Assembly: GCA_029259655.1 (NCBI GenBank)
Contig: JAJDET010000136.1
Span: 1 to 34,956, forward strand
From: Planctomycetota bacterium
Lineage (GTDB): Bacteria; Planctomycetota; UBA1135; GCA-002686595
Direction: 5' to 3'
DNA: 34,956 bases
This document shows positions 7,805-15,510 of this stretch, in pieces; position 1 is the stretch's first letter; each line of letters begins with the position of its first letter. The position numbers and the translations under genes are program-made. Below the pieces are notes generated by a model. That model was not told the DNA's origin and did not search any database. It saw only the letters and a program-made list of their open reading frames with translations.

Positions 7805-8800
7805 CTAGAGCTCGACGGGAACGGCGGCGATGGTCTCCTCGACGAGCGAGCGAGCGTCGCCGCCGCCCTTGAGGAAGACCCGATGACCGAGGATCGGGAC
7901 GGCCAGGGCCTTCAGGTCGTCGGGGAGTACGTAGTCCCGTCCCTGAAGGAGCGCGCGTGCGCGCGCAGCATGGACCCAGGAGATGGCCGCGCGGGGGCTC
8001 ACTCCCAGGAGGACCGCATCGTGCCGCCGGGTCGCGTCGACGATCCGGAACGTGTAGCCCGTGAGCGGCTCCGAGATCTGCACGTCGTTGACTGCCCGGA
8101 TCAACCCGATGAGCTGGCCCCGTGAGAGGACCGGCTGGAGCTCGTCCAGGCTGACCTCCGCCTTGCGCCCGCTGTACAGCGCGCGCTCGCTCTCCGGATC
8201 AGGATACGAGAGCTCGACCCGCACGAGGAACCGGTCCATGGCCGCCTCGGGAATCGGGAAGGTACCGTGGAATTCGATCGGGTTGCGCGTGGCGAGGATC
8301 GCGAAGGGTTCGCCGAGGGACCGGGCTTCTCCGTCCACCGACACGCTGCCTTCCTCCATCGCCTCGAGCAGGCAGGAGAGAGTGCGCGAGCTCGTGCGGT
8401 TCACCTCGTCGGCCAGGACGATGTTCGCGAAGAGCGGCCCAGGCACGAACTCGAAGCGCTGCTCGTGGGCGCGCCACACCGAGGAACCGACGATGTCCGA
8501 CGGCATGAGGTCGTTGGTGAACTGGATGCGCTTGAACTCGCAGTCGAGCGAGCGTGCAAAGGCTCGCGACAGGAGCGTCTTGCCCGTCCCGGGAATGCCC
8601 TCGACGAGCACGTGGCCCCCGGCGACGAGCGCGACGAGGATCGGTTCGATCACGGAGTCGGGAACCGCGACGACCTCGCGCACGTTGCGCTTCAGGACGT
8701 GCACGGCCATCGGGGCCAGGTCGGGGGAACTCGGTTCGTGGGTCGTGCTCGTCGCGACGGTCAAGGGTGCGTACCTCCGGATACGGTGTCTCCGGCCCAT
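7805..8800 (-). CDS. MoxR family AAA+ ATPase
   Basis: The 331-residue protein has Walker A GIPGTGKT (68-75), Walker B IVLADE (127-132), the sensor region ATRNPIEFHGTFPIPEAAMD and the C-terminal lid typical of MoxR ATPases (AAA_3). It probably acts as a chaperone-like motor for the DUF58 and transglutaminase proteins encoded downstream. The start is uncertain. ATG 8800 has only a weak ribosome-binding site. TTG at 8764 (residue 13) has GGAGG nine bases upstream and would give a more normal N terminus. The gene is the first of a three-gene operon and is divergent from the gene at 8944 across a gap of about 140 bases, where both promoters must lie. Confidence 0.9.
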   Translation of the reverse strand: MGRRHRIRRYAPLTVATSTTHEPSSPDLAPMAVHVLKRNVREVVAVPDSVIEPILVALVAGGHVLVEGIPGTGKTLLSRAFARSLDCEFKRIQFTNDLMPSDIVGSSVWRAHEQRFEFVPGPLFANIVLADEVNRTSSRTLSCLLEAMEEGSVSVDGEARSLGEPFAILATRNPIEFHGTFPIPEAAMDRFLVRVELSYPDPESERALYSGRKAEVSLDELQPVLSRGQLIGLIRAVNDVQISEPLTGYTFRIVDATRRHDAVLLGVSPRAAISWVHAARARALLQGRDYVLPDDLKALAVPILGHRVFLKGGGDARSLVEETIAAVPVEL

Positions 8801-8943
8801 CGGATTCCCGGCGCGTCGAGCCTTCGCCTATCTCCAGAATCGGGTGTCTCGGGCCCGGAAGCCTCGTTCTTCGTCCCCGTGGCTGGATCGACGCGACTGC
8901 GCTACGATCGGCTCGAGGGAGATCGCTCGACCCCCGATTCGCC

Positions 8944-9819
8944 ATGTTGCGACTGTTCGCCGAGTCTTTGCTGTTCGCCGTCGTTCTCTCGACGACGGCC
9001 GCCGCCCAGAGCGTCCTCGACTCCAGGGTCCGGAAGGCGGAGCGGATCGTGCTCGGCCGCGTGGAGCGGGTCGTCGAGCTGAGCAACAGATCGGATGGCG
9101 GCGAGCGGTCGCAGATGAGCATTGCGACCGTTCGCGTCGAGCGCAAGTTCCTGGGGCCAGAAGGCGGAGTGGTCGTGAGCGTCCTTCTTGCGTTCCCCCG
9201 ACATGCCCCCCGGCACGGCGAGCGAGCGCTCTTCTTCCTCGACTCCCTGGATGATGCGGCACTCCCTCCCGCCGCTCGGAGTCAGATGGAAGCTGCGATG
9301 AAGGGGCCTTTCGGGCTCTCTCGGGATCTCTGGGACAGGAGGTTGGAGGCGTCGAGAGTGCTCCTCCCCCAGTGGCTGGTTGCCGAGCACGAGGGAGAGG
9401 ACCAATCACTGGACGAGGTCCTGGCTTCGCTCGAGGCGGCGCTCGCTCGCTGCCTGCCCGCGATACACGCGGAGTACGTCGTCCTCGGTCCCCGTCCGTG
9501 GGACCTTCGCCTCGAGCCGGACCGCACGATCGTGGAGAGAGGGCAGTCCCCAGGAACCCTCTCACCCGAACGCTGGGCGGAGATCCTGAGTGTGTTCGAG
9601 AGCAACCGATTCCGCGATCTTCCCGCGCACGTCGGCGTCAGTATCGGCCCTGAAGAACCGGTTGCCGTGATCGAGCTCCGCACGCGCAGTGGGACGTACA
9701 CGGTCGGCATCTTGTGGGGAGCACCAGCAGCGGCCGCGGACCTGGATGCCTGGCGGCGAGCACGAAGCGTGTGGAGAGCCCTCCCGGGAGTGGAGAAGCC
9801 GGAGCTATCGGGCGAGTGA
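8944..9819 (+). CDS. Secreted protein of unknown function
   Basis: The 291-residue protein has an N-terminal signal peptide (residues 1-21, ending AAAQS). Residues 25-105 (IVLGRVERVVEL, SIATVRVERKFLGPEG, GERALFFL) look like the small beta-barrel, netrin-like segment often seen in secreted bacterial proteins. Residues about 180-285 contain WDLRLEPDRTIVERG, LSPERWAEILSVFESNRFRD and VIELRTRSGTYTVGIL, a layout like DUF6438 proteins. Both assignments are by pattern only and weak. No catalytic residues are evident. The upstream frame is open, but only the ATG at 8944 gives a signal peptide. The gene converges with the S41 peptidase gene, leaving three bases between the stops. Confidence 0.65.
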   Translation: MLRLFAESLLFAVVLSTTAAAQSVLDSRVRKAERIVLGRVERVVELSNRSDGGERSQMSIATVRVERKFLGPEGGVVVSVLLAFPRHAPRHGERALFFLDSLDDAALPPAARSQMEAAMKGPFGLSRDLWDRRLEASRVLLPQWLVAEHEGEDQSLDEVLASLEAALARCLPAIHAEYVVLGPRPWDLRLEPDRTIVERGQSPGTLSPERWAEILSVFESNRFRDLPAHVGVSIGPEEPVAVIELRTRSGTYTVGILWGAPAAAADLDAWRRARSVWRALPGVEKPELSGE

Positions 9820-9822
9820 GGA

Positions 9823-10896
9823 TCACCGGCCCGCGCCGGCTACCTCGTCGATGCGTCGTCGGATCGCATCGAGCGCATGGCGGAGCTCGTCCGAGCGGTC
9901 CGGATCGGACTCGGTCTCGAGCAGGACCTCGAGCGCGAGCATCTGCGCCATCGGCAACGACACATCGACCGGAACCTCGACGTCGGGCTCGACTCCCGTG
10001 CCTTCCCAGTTCTTGCCCGTGATCGGGTTCACGGCGCGGCCCATCGGGACCCAGACGCCGAAGCCGCCTTCCACGGGAAGGGGTCCGCCGGGGTGGGCGC
10101 CGCCGCCCGTGCGCTGACCCACGATCGTCGCGCGGCCGAGACACTTCAGGTTGTAGGTGAACTCCTCGGCTGCCGAGAAGGTCCGCCCGCTCGTCAGGAC
10201 GTAGACCGGTTTCGATGGAGTGTGCGTTCCCGGGACCGAAGGGTCGGTCCAGAACTCCTCCGTCCGGTCCCCGTCGCGCCAGTAGAGGCTGTTGAGGTGC
10301 ACCGGCTCGTCTCCGAAGAGATAGCTCGAGAGGAACGCGACCGTTTCCGGGCTGCCACCGCCGTTGTTGCGCACGTCGACGATCAGCGCGTCGGTGCTCG
10401 CGAGGAACCCCATGGCACCGGAGGCTGTCTCCCGCGCCCACTCGAGCGCCTGGAAGGCCCGCAGGTCGAGGTAGCCCACGTTGCCCGGCAGTCGCTCGAC
10501 CTTCTCGAAGCCGTAGTTGAGCGCACGCGCCTGAGCGCGCATCCGCTTGGGCTCCTCGGGTGTCGGCTCTCCGGCCTCGTCGGGCATGGGGCGCTCGCTG
10601 TCGAACAGGACGCGCAAGTGCAGATCGTTGCTGATGGCCTGGAGGTCCTGTGTGAGCCCGCCGGCCAGGGCGCTCCCGGTCGAGAGGCGGTCGTACTCGC
10701 CCCGCTCCAGCTTGCCTCGAACCACGGCCGTCATCTCGTCGGCCACGTCCGCGAACACGTACTTCTCGCGCAGGAGCTCGAGCGTGCGTTCGATGACGCG
10801 CGTGCGCGTCTCCGCGTCGAGCTCGGCGGTAGGCGTGAACGACGCGCTCGGTGACGACAGAGCAAGGGAGGTGAAAAGGACGCAGAAGAGGCTCAT
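9823..10896 (-). CDS. Secreted S41 family peptidase
   Basis: The 357-residue protein has a short signal peptide (about 1-19), a helical N-terminal domain (RVIERTLELLREKYVF), and a C-terminal-processing-peptidase/tail-specific protease core: VGYLDLRAF, ALIVDVRNNGGG, VYVLTSGRTFSAAEEF with the expected nucleophile Ser241, IVGQRTGGGAHPGG and GTGVEPDVEVPVD. There is no PDZ domain between the N-terminal and catalytic parts, which places it with the IRBP/tricorn-like S41 subfamily rather than CtpA. It should cleave peptides in the periplasm or outside the cell. GGAGG lies eight bases before the ATG. It follows the cytochrome gene on the same strand after a 74-base gap. Confidence 0.88.
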   Translation of the reverse strand: MSLFCVLFTSLALSSPSASFTPTAELDAETRTRVIERTLELLREKYVFADVADEMTAVVRGKLERGEYDRLSTGSALAGGLTQDLQAISNDLHLRVLFDSERPMPDEAGEPTPEEPKRMRAQARALNYGFEKVERLPGNVGYLDLRAFQALEWARETASGAMGFLASTDALIVDVRNNGGGSPETVAFLSSYLFGDEPVHLNSLYWRDGDRTEEFWTDPSVPGTHTPSKPVYVLTSGRTFSAAEEFTYNLKCLGRATIVGQRTGGGAHPGGPLPVEGGFGVWVPMGRAVNPITGKNWEGTGVEPDVEVPVDVSLPMAQMLALEVLLETESDPDRSDELRHALDAIRRRIDEVAGAGR

Positions 10897-10970
10897 GGCG
10901 GATCCTCCGTGGCAGTCGAGACGACCAGGATCCTAACCGAGACAAGCGCGAGTGTGCCCGGACGGACGCT

Positions 10971-12014
10971 TCAACTCGACGAGCCGACCAGGATCATCGC
11001 CGCCTGGACGGCATTCGCGATCTCCTGTGCGGCGGCGTCCTCTCCGGGCGGAGCCCAGACGTCCATTCCCACCTCGAAGAGATCGTTCCGCACGCCGAAG
11101 TCCGGGAGCCGCAGTTCGATGCCGGGGAACACGATCGGACCGTCCCATCCGAGGTCGTGGCCGCGGATGTTGTGGCAGCGGAAGCAGGAGCCCTGCATCT
11201 GGGCGAACCCCGCGAGGGCCTCCTCGTCGCGTCCCGCCGCCGCGTCCTCCGCCATCGTCGCGACGAGTTGCAGCAGGCCGGCCGCGGACTCGCCGAACTC
11301 CGCCGCAGCCGAATCCCCCAGGTACGGAGTCAGCTCGGCCCCGATCTCGCCCAGCCGGTCGAACGAGGCCAGGTAGGACTCGAGCCACTCCTTCTCGGGT
11401 ACCTCGTCGCGAGCGGCACCGCGGTCGATCCGCTGGTAGAAGTCCGAGTTGTTCAGCATGAGGACACGCGTCTCGTACAGGATGCGCGTCAGCCCTGCGC
11501 CTTCGCTCGTGTCCTTCGAGAGGTCCTTCCAGTAGGACGACGGATCGAAGGTGAGGTCGACGTCCTCGAGACGTCTGCTCCCAACCTCCGCCCAGGCGAA
11601 CTGCTCGATGACGCGGCGCCACGTGCGGTTCTCGTCCTCCTCGACGTCGGGTCGTCCCCACAGGACGCCATCCACCAGCTGGCCCTCCCCGTCCACTGCC
11701 AGCGCGATCGATACGCCCTCGAGGTCACCGCCGAGCGGTAGCGTCACGACCCGCATGCTCACGGACTCCGCCGTGCGTCCCTCGTAGAGCTGCACCTGTT
11801 CGAGCTGGGCGCGGTCGGCGCCGCTGTGTCGCGCGATCCGGCGCAGGTCTCCCCGGTTCGGCGACAGCTCCTGTGGCCCGAGCTCGGTCAAGGCGGGCTT
11901 CAGGCGGGCGCCTGCGACCTCGACATCCGTGGCGGCGACCCGAGCGCCGAGGAGAAGCAGTGCGAGTGCGACGGAGATCGATCCGCCGGCGAGCTGCGTG
12001 CGATGTCTCTTCAT
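10971..12014 (-). CDS. Secreted c-type cytochrome, cytochrome c'-like C terminus
   Basis: The 347-residue protein starts at the ATG at 12014, with GAGGA upstream and a signal peptide (residues 1-28, ending ARVAATD). The middle is a novel beta-rich region containing LDLTF-like and acidic stretches and has no match I recognise. Residues about 205-285 form helices that end in one haem motif, GSCFRCHN (Cys277, Cys280, His281), the layout of the C-terminal helix in cytochrome c' four-helix bundles. A glycine- and proline-rich tail follows the haem. It probably carries or senses electrons or small gases in the periplasm. The upstream part of the open frame (to 12410) reads through the divergent promoter region and is not believed. 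It lies upstream of the S41 peptidase gene. Confidence 0.7.
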   Translation of the reverse strand: MKRHRTQLAGGSISVALALLLLGARVAATDVEVAGARLKPALTELGPQELSPNRGDLRRIARHSGADRAQLEQVQLYEGRTAESVSMRVVTLPLGGDLEGVSIALAVDGEGQLVDGVLWGRPDVEEDENRTWRRVIEQFAWAEVGSRRLEDVDLTFDPSSYWKDLSKDTSEGAGLTRILYETRVLMLNNSDFYQRIDRGAARDEVPEKEWLESYLASFDRLGEIGAELTPYLGDSAAAEFGESAAGLLQLVATMAEDAAAGRDEEALAGFAQMQGSCFRCHNIRGHDLGWDGPIVFPGIELRLPDFGVRNDLFEVGMDVWAPPGEDAAAQEIANAVQAAMILVGSSS

Positions 12015-12326
12015 CGAGGAGTCCTCTTCGAATCCCGTGATGTGGGCCGCAACGTCGGGCTCCGATCGCACGAGCTCGGAGCCAAGGTCACTGGACCGCG
12101 CGGGCGGCTCATCTGTCCGCTCGTTCGGCAGCCTAGCCGAGAACTTCGCTGGTCGGTGGAGTCGTAACCTCGTTTTGCCAGCGTTGGTGCTTTGTTGGCG
12201 CTCATCGCGATGGACCTCTCCCGGCTCTGGGCGAGGCGGGGGGGAGTGGCCGTTTCGTCGAGACGGAACCAGTTCAGTACGATGTCCGCCGGTTTCCGGG
12301 AGAGGCTCGAAGGGAGGAGGATCGAT
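12015..12326. other. Divergent intergenic region
   Basis: This 312-base gap separates the start of the cytochrome gene (minus) from the start of the zinc-ribbon gene (plus) and should hold both promoters. I see no clear -35/-10 pair, no terminator and no RNA gene. GGAACC at 12265 followed by GTCC at 12284 resembles an ECF-type arrangement, but the spacing is short. Confidence 0.4.
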
Positions 12327-12815
12327 ATGAAGTGTGACAACTGCGGAGCCGGGCTCACGCTCGACGCCTACGCCGACTGTCTCGACTGCCCCTACTGCGG
12401 AACGTTCCACCTCCCGGTCCTCTCTCTGGTGAGCCGCCGGAGCTCGGAAGACACCGAGACGGCTTGCCCCGTCTGCGACGTTCCGCTGACCCTGGCGGAG
12501 ATCGAGTCCTGGGTGGTGCGTCAGTGCACACGCTGCGGGGGGATGCTCACCACCGGTGACACGTTCTGGAGAATCCTCGAGTACAAGCGGGCGCGTCGCG
12601 AGACCTTCGTCTCACCTCCGCCGCTGCGGGAGCACGACCTCGAACGCGCGATCGACTGCCCGGGTTGCAAGACCGCCATGAGCGCTCATCCCTACTACGG
12701 TCCCGGCAACATCGTCATCGACTCTTGCGCGGAGTGCCGCTACGTCTGGCTCGACCACGGCGAGCTCTCCGAGGCCGAGCGGGCCGCCGACGATCGTCGA
12801 CCCTGGGGCGGGTAG
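12327..12815 (+). CDS. Zinc-ribbon protein with six CxxC pairs (zf-TFIIB-like C terminus)
   Basis: The 162-residue protein has six CxxC pairs: Cys3/6, 21/24, 47/50, 67/70, 111/114 and 134/137, enough for three zinc ribbons. The last (CPGC...CAEC followed by YVWLDHGELSEAE) is the zf-TFIIB pattern, whose WLD-GEL ending is distinctive. There is no signal peptide or membrane segment. The start at 12327 is set by GGAGGAGG six bases upstream and by the MKCDNCG beginning; an open frame extends further upstream without support. The function of these small bacterial ribbon proteins is not established; nucleic-acid or protein binding is possible. Confidence 0.8.
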   Translation: MKCDNCGAGLTLDAYADCLDCPYCGTFHLPVLSLVSRRSSEDTETACPVCDVPLTLAEIESWVVRQCTRCGGMLTTGDTFWRILEYKRARRETFVSPPPLREHDLERAIDCPGCKTAMSAHPYYGPGNIVIDSCAECRYVWLDHGELSEAERAADDRRPWGG

Positions 12816-13377
12816 TCGCGCGGTCCGAGGACCCGCCCGCGGAACGGGGTTCCGGGTCAGTCCCTGATGACCCTCGCGCGTGCTAGGATTCTTTCGAGGC
12901 CACATCGGCCGCGGGAGACGGTATTGCGAGCCCGTCCCCCGCACACAAAGGCTGGAGTGGCTGTCCTCTCTCCCTCGGGCGAGTGGTCCTCACGGGCTGC
13001 TCGCCCGTTTTCGTCGGCTAGCGCGAGAGGTGCGCGGCCGTGATCTCGGGCCCCAGCGGGAACAGGGTCACGGTCCCGGATTGAATCGACGCCTGCGCGG
13101 CGTGAAGGCGACGTTCGCGTGCGCGGTCCGCAGATTCACAGCTGCTCGACAAGGCCGAGCAAATACCCACAAGGTCGTAGTATTTCGTAGGCCGATCGGA
13201 CCTCAAGGAACGCGTGGGCACACGACCGGTCCGGGAACCAAGGTCCGCCTGTCCTGAACGGCGGCAATGACAGCGATGTCACCGCCGCTTCCTGAAGGTG
13301 GCCCTACCCTCACATCGCGAAGAGCGGGGCTTCGAGGCATGGACCACTCCGCAACACTCGTCGCACGAGGAGACACC
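12816..13377. other. Intergenic region with hairpins, no gene seen
   Basis: In this 562-base gap no frame looks like protein. It contains GGAAC-ggg-GTTCC (12841-12853) just after the zinc-ribbon stop, a TAGGAT-like -10 at about 12883, and a terminator-like hairpin at 12976-13011. A further hairpin at 13261-13288 has TGACA-gcga-TGTCA as its tip, extended by GCGGC/GCCGC after a two-base internal loop. The last one is about 90 bases before the beta-helix gene and could be in its leader. Confidence 0.4.
12976..13011 (+). terminator. Rho-independent terminator candidate
   Basis: A perfect 8-bp stem, CGGGCGAG (12976-12983) with CTCGCCCG (13000-13007), has a 16-base loop and is followed directly by TTTT. 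It could end the zinc-ribbon transcript, whose stop is 160 bases upstream, or a short RNA starting near 12890. Confidence 0.5.
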
Positions 13378-15468
13378 ATGCGAATCGGCCTCAGCTTTCT
13401 CTCCCTCTCGATCCTGGCTTCGGCGGCGGCGGGTCAGTTCGCGCCGGGCACGAGCGTCGGCCGTCTCCTTTCCAAGAAGCCCTCGTCGCCCCGTGCTGCC
13501 GACACCGGAGCCGTGGGCGGAAGATGGGTTCCGGCGGACCGGGTCTACGTGGACAGGGATGCGGGAGGTGCGAACGACGGTACGAGCTGGGCGAACGCCT
13601 TCACGGATCTCCAGGCTGCGCTGTCAGCAACGAGTGGCGGTGAGATCTGGGTTTCCGAGGGGACGTATCATCCCGGCCCCGCAGGCGACCAGTACGCGAC
13701 CTTCCAGCTGGCGACGGGAGTCGAGTTGCTCGGCGGCTTCGCGGGTGGCGAGACGAACCGCTCGCAGCGCGACGCCGCAGTCAACGCCACCGTGCTCAGC
13801 GGTGACATCGACGAGAACGACACGTACGGCTCGGGGCTCAACTGGTGGCAGTTCGCGTGGACCGGAAGCGCGGGCAACAGCTTCCACGTCGTGACCGGGT
13901 CGGGAACGGATCCGACCGCGGTCCTCGATGGCTTCACGATCCTGGCCGGCCTCGCGGCCGATCCCGCACTCCGGGGCGGTGGTGGACTCGTCGTCGACGG
14001 CGGCAGTCCGAGCATCCGGAACTGCACGTTTCGGTACAACGCCCTCGGCTACGGTTCGTCTGCCTGGTTGAACGACTGCAACTCGGTGTTCGAGGACTGC
14101 GTCATTCGCGACGCCTACGCGTGCAACTGCGGGGCCGGAGGTTGGACGAGCGGTATCGTCTGCCAGGGGACCTCCGACGTGATGTTCCTCCGCTGCGACT
14201 TCGTCAACCACTACTACGTGTCTTCGCAGTACCAGGGTCGCGGGGCCGCGCTGAATCTCGATTTCAACTGTTCGGGAACTCTGATCGACTGTCGCTTCGA
14301 GGGCAATCAAACCGGGAACTTCTATCCCATCGGTGGGGGTACCGCCTACGGGGGCGGCATCTTCTCCTCCGGAGATCTCGTGGTGGACCGTTGCGAGTTC
14401 ATCGACAACTTCGCGCATGCCGGGGCCGGGATCACCGCATGGGGCAACCTGACGGTGACCAACAGCTCGTTCGCGCGAAACCGAGCCGTCTCCCACCCGA
14501 ACGGTTCCGGCTTCAACGATGGTGGGTACGGCGGAGGTCTCCTCACGCTCGGTTCGGGAACGAACACGGTGAACGTCACGAACTGCACGTTCGTGGAGAA
14601 CAACACCGACAAGGGTGCGGGACTCGCTCTCTACGGCGCGGGGACCGCGATCGTCCGGAACAGCATCGCCTACTACAACTTCGCGAACCCTCCGGAGCCC
14701 GGCGAGGACACGATCTGGATCTTGAAGCAGCAGATCGTCGGCAGCTACGACATAGCCAACAGCTGCGTCGAAGGTCTGCTGCAGACGGAGCCGGGGGAGG
14801 ATCCTCCGGAGCCCGCGAACTTCCCCGGTTGCATCGATGCGGCGCCGGGACTGGTCGATCTCGACGGCGACGACTATCTGCTCCAACCCGGGTCACCGTG
14901 CATCGACGCAGGTGACAACATGGGAGGGATCCTGGAAACCGCGCTCGACCTGAACGGTAACCCGCGGTTCTACGACGATCCCTCGACGCCCGATACGGGC
15001 CTCGGGACCGCGCCCATCGTGGACATGGGCTGCTACGAGTTCACGGGCGCGATCGCGTCCACCCTGCATGCGGAAGGAGATGCGCCGAGGATGACGGTCG
15101 ACATCGGCAGGGTCTCTCTTTCGAGGGGCGGCGTGGCGACCCTGTCGCTTCGCGCGGGGAGCGAACACGCGGGCATGCCCTACCGCGTTCTCGGGTCGAC
15201 CGTTCTGCTCTCGTGCGACGCTCCGGCTCCGCTGGGCGCGTTCGATCCCTACCGCGCTCGGACCGTGGCGCGGTCGGGCGGGGGCCCATTGCTCGACGGC
15301 GCAGGCATCCTGGACGCGCATGGACGCGCAACCGCTGCCCTGGTGGTTCCCCCCGGTTCGCCCGCCGAGCTGGCGGCCTTCGGCTTCCGTCAGACCTTCG
15401 TCGTCTTCACTCCGTCAGGCGACATGGTCACGAGCAACGACTACGTCCTCGTCGAGCTCGTGCGCTAG
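13378..15468 (+). CDS. Secreted right-handed parallel beta-helix protein
   Basis: The 696-residue protein starts at the ATG at 13378 (GAGGAG five bases upstream) with a signal peptide of about 20 residues (ending AAAGQF). The N-terminal mark DRVYVDRDAGGANDGTSW and TDLQAAL...GGEIWVSEGTYHPG opens a right-handed beta-helix of the pectate-lyase-like type, with repeated coils of the form xIxNCTFxxN (IRNCTFRYN, FEDCVIRD, LIDCRFEGNQ, VDRCEFIDN, VTNSSFARN, VTNCTFVEN). Residues about 560-575 (GNPRFYDD...VDMGCYEF) end the helix. The last 120 residues form a separate domain shared with the protein at 32766-34799 (LRAGSEHAG, GILDAHG, LVVPP, TSNDYVLVELVR). It should be exported and surface-associated. A carbohydrate or adhesion role is possible, but no catalytic residues are evident. 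A subtilase gene follows after 42 bases. Confidence 0.85.
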   Translation: MRIGLSFLSLSILASAAAGQFAPGTSVGRLLSKKPSSPRAADTGAVGGRWVPADRVYVDRDAGGANDGTSWANAFTDLQAALSATSGGEIWVSEGTYHPGPAGDQYATFQLATGVELLGGFAGGETNRSQRDAAVNATVLSGDIDENDTYGSGLNWWQFAWTGSAGNSFHVVTGSGTDPTAVLDGFTILAGLAADPALRGGGGLVVDGGSPSIRNCTFRYNALGYGSSAWLNDCNSVFEDCVIRDAYACNCGAGGWTSGIVCQGTSDVMFLRCDFVNHYYVSSQYQGRGAALNLDFNCSGTLIDCRFEGNQTGNFYPIGGGTAYGGGIFSSGDLVVDRCEFIDNFAHAGAGITAWGNLTVTNSSFARNRAVSHPNGSGFNDGGYGGGLLTLGSGTNTVNVTNCTFVENNTDKGAGLALYGAGTAIVRNSIAYYNFANPPEPGEDTIWILKQQIVGSYDIANSCVEGLLQTEPGEDPPEPANFPGCIDAAPGLVDLDGDDYLLQPGSPCIDAGDNMGGILETALDLNGNPRFYDDPSTPDTGLGTAPIVDMGCYEFTGAIASTLHAEGDAPRMTVDIGRVSLSRGGVATLSLRAGSEHAGMPYRVLGSTVLLSCDAPAPLGAFDPYRARTVARSGGGPLLDGAGILDAHGRATAALVVPPGSPAELAAFGFRQTFVVFTPSGDMVTSNDYVLVELVR

Positions 15469-15510
15469 CTGCTCCCCGTCGAGCGTTCTTCCCGAGAGAG
15501 GTTGCAGACC

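Noticed and set aside
12265..12287. GGAACC...GTCC as an ECF promoter for the zinc-ribbon gene
   Set aside because: Spacing is about 13-14 bases, shorter than normal, and it does not resemble the repeated element at 1006 and 2608.
12880..13257. A 125-residue open frame in the gap before the beta-helix gene
   Set aside because: Arg-rich, no ribosome-binding site, no recognisable motif, and crossed by the terminator hairpin.
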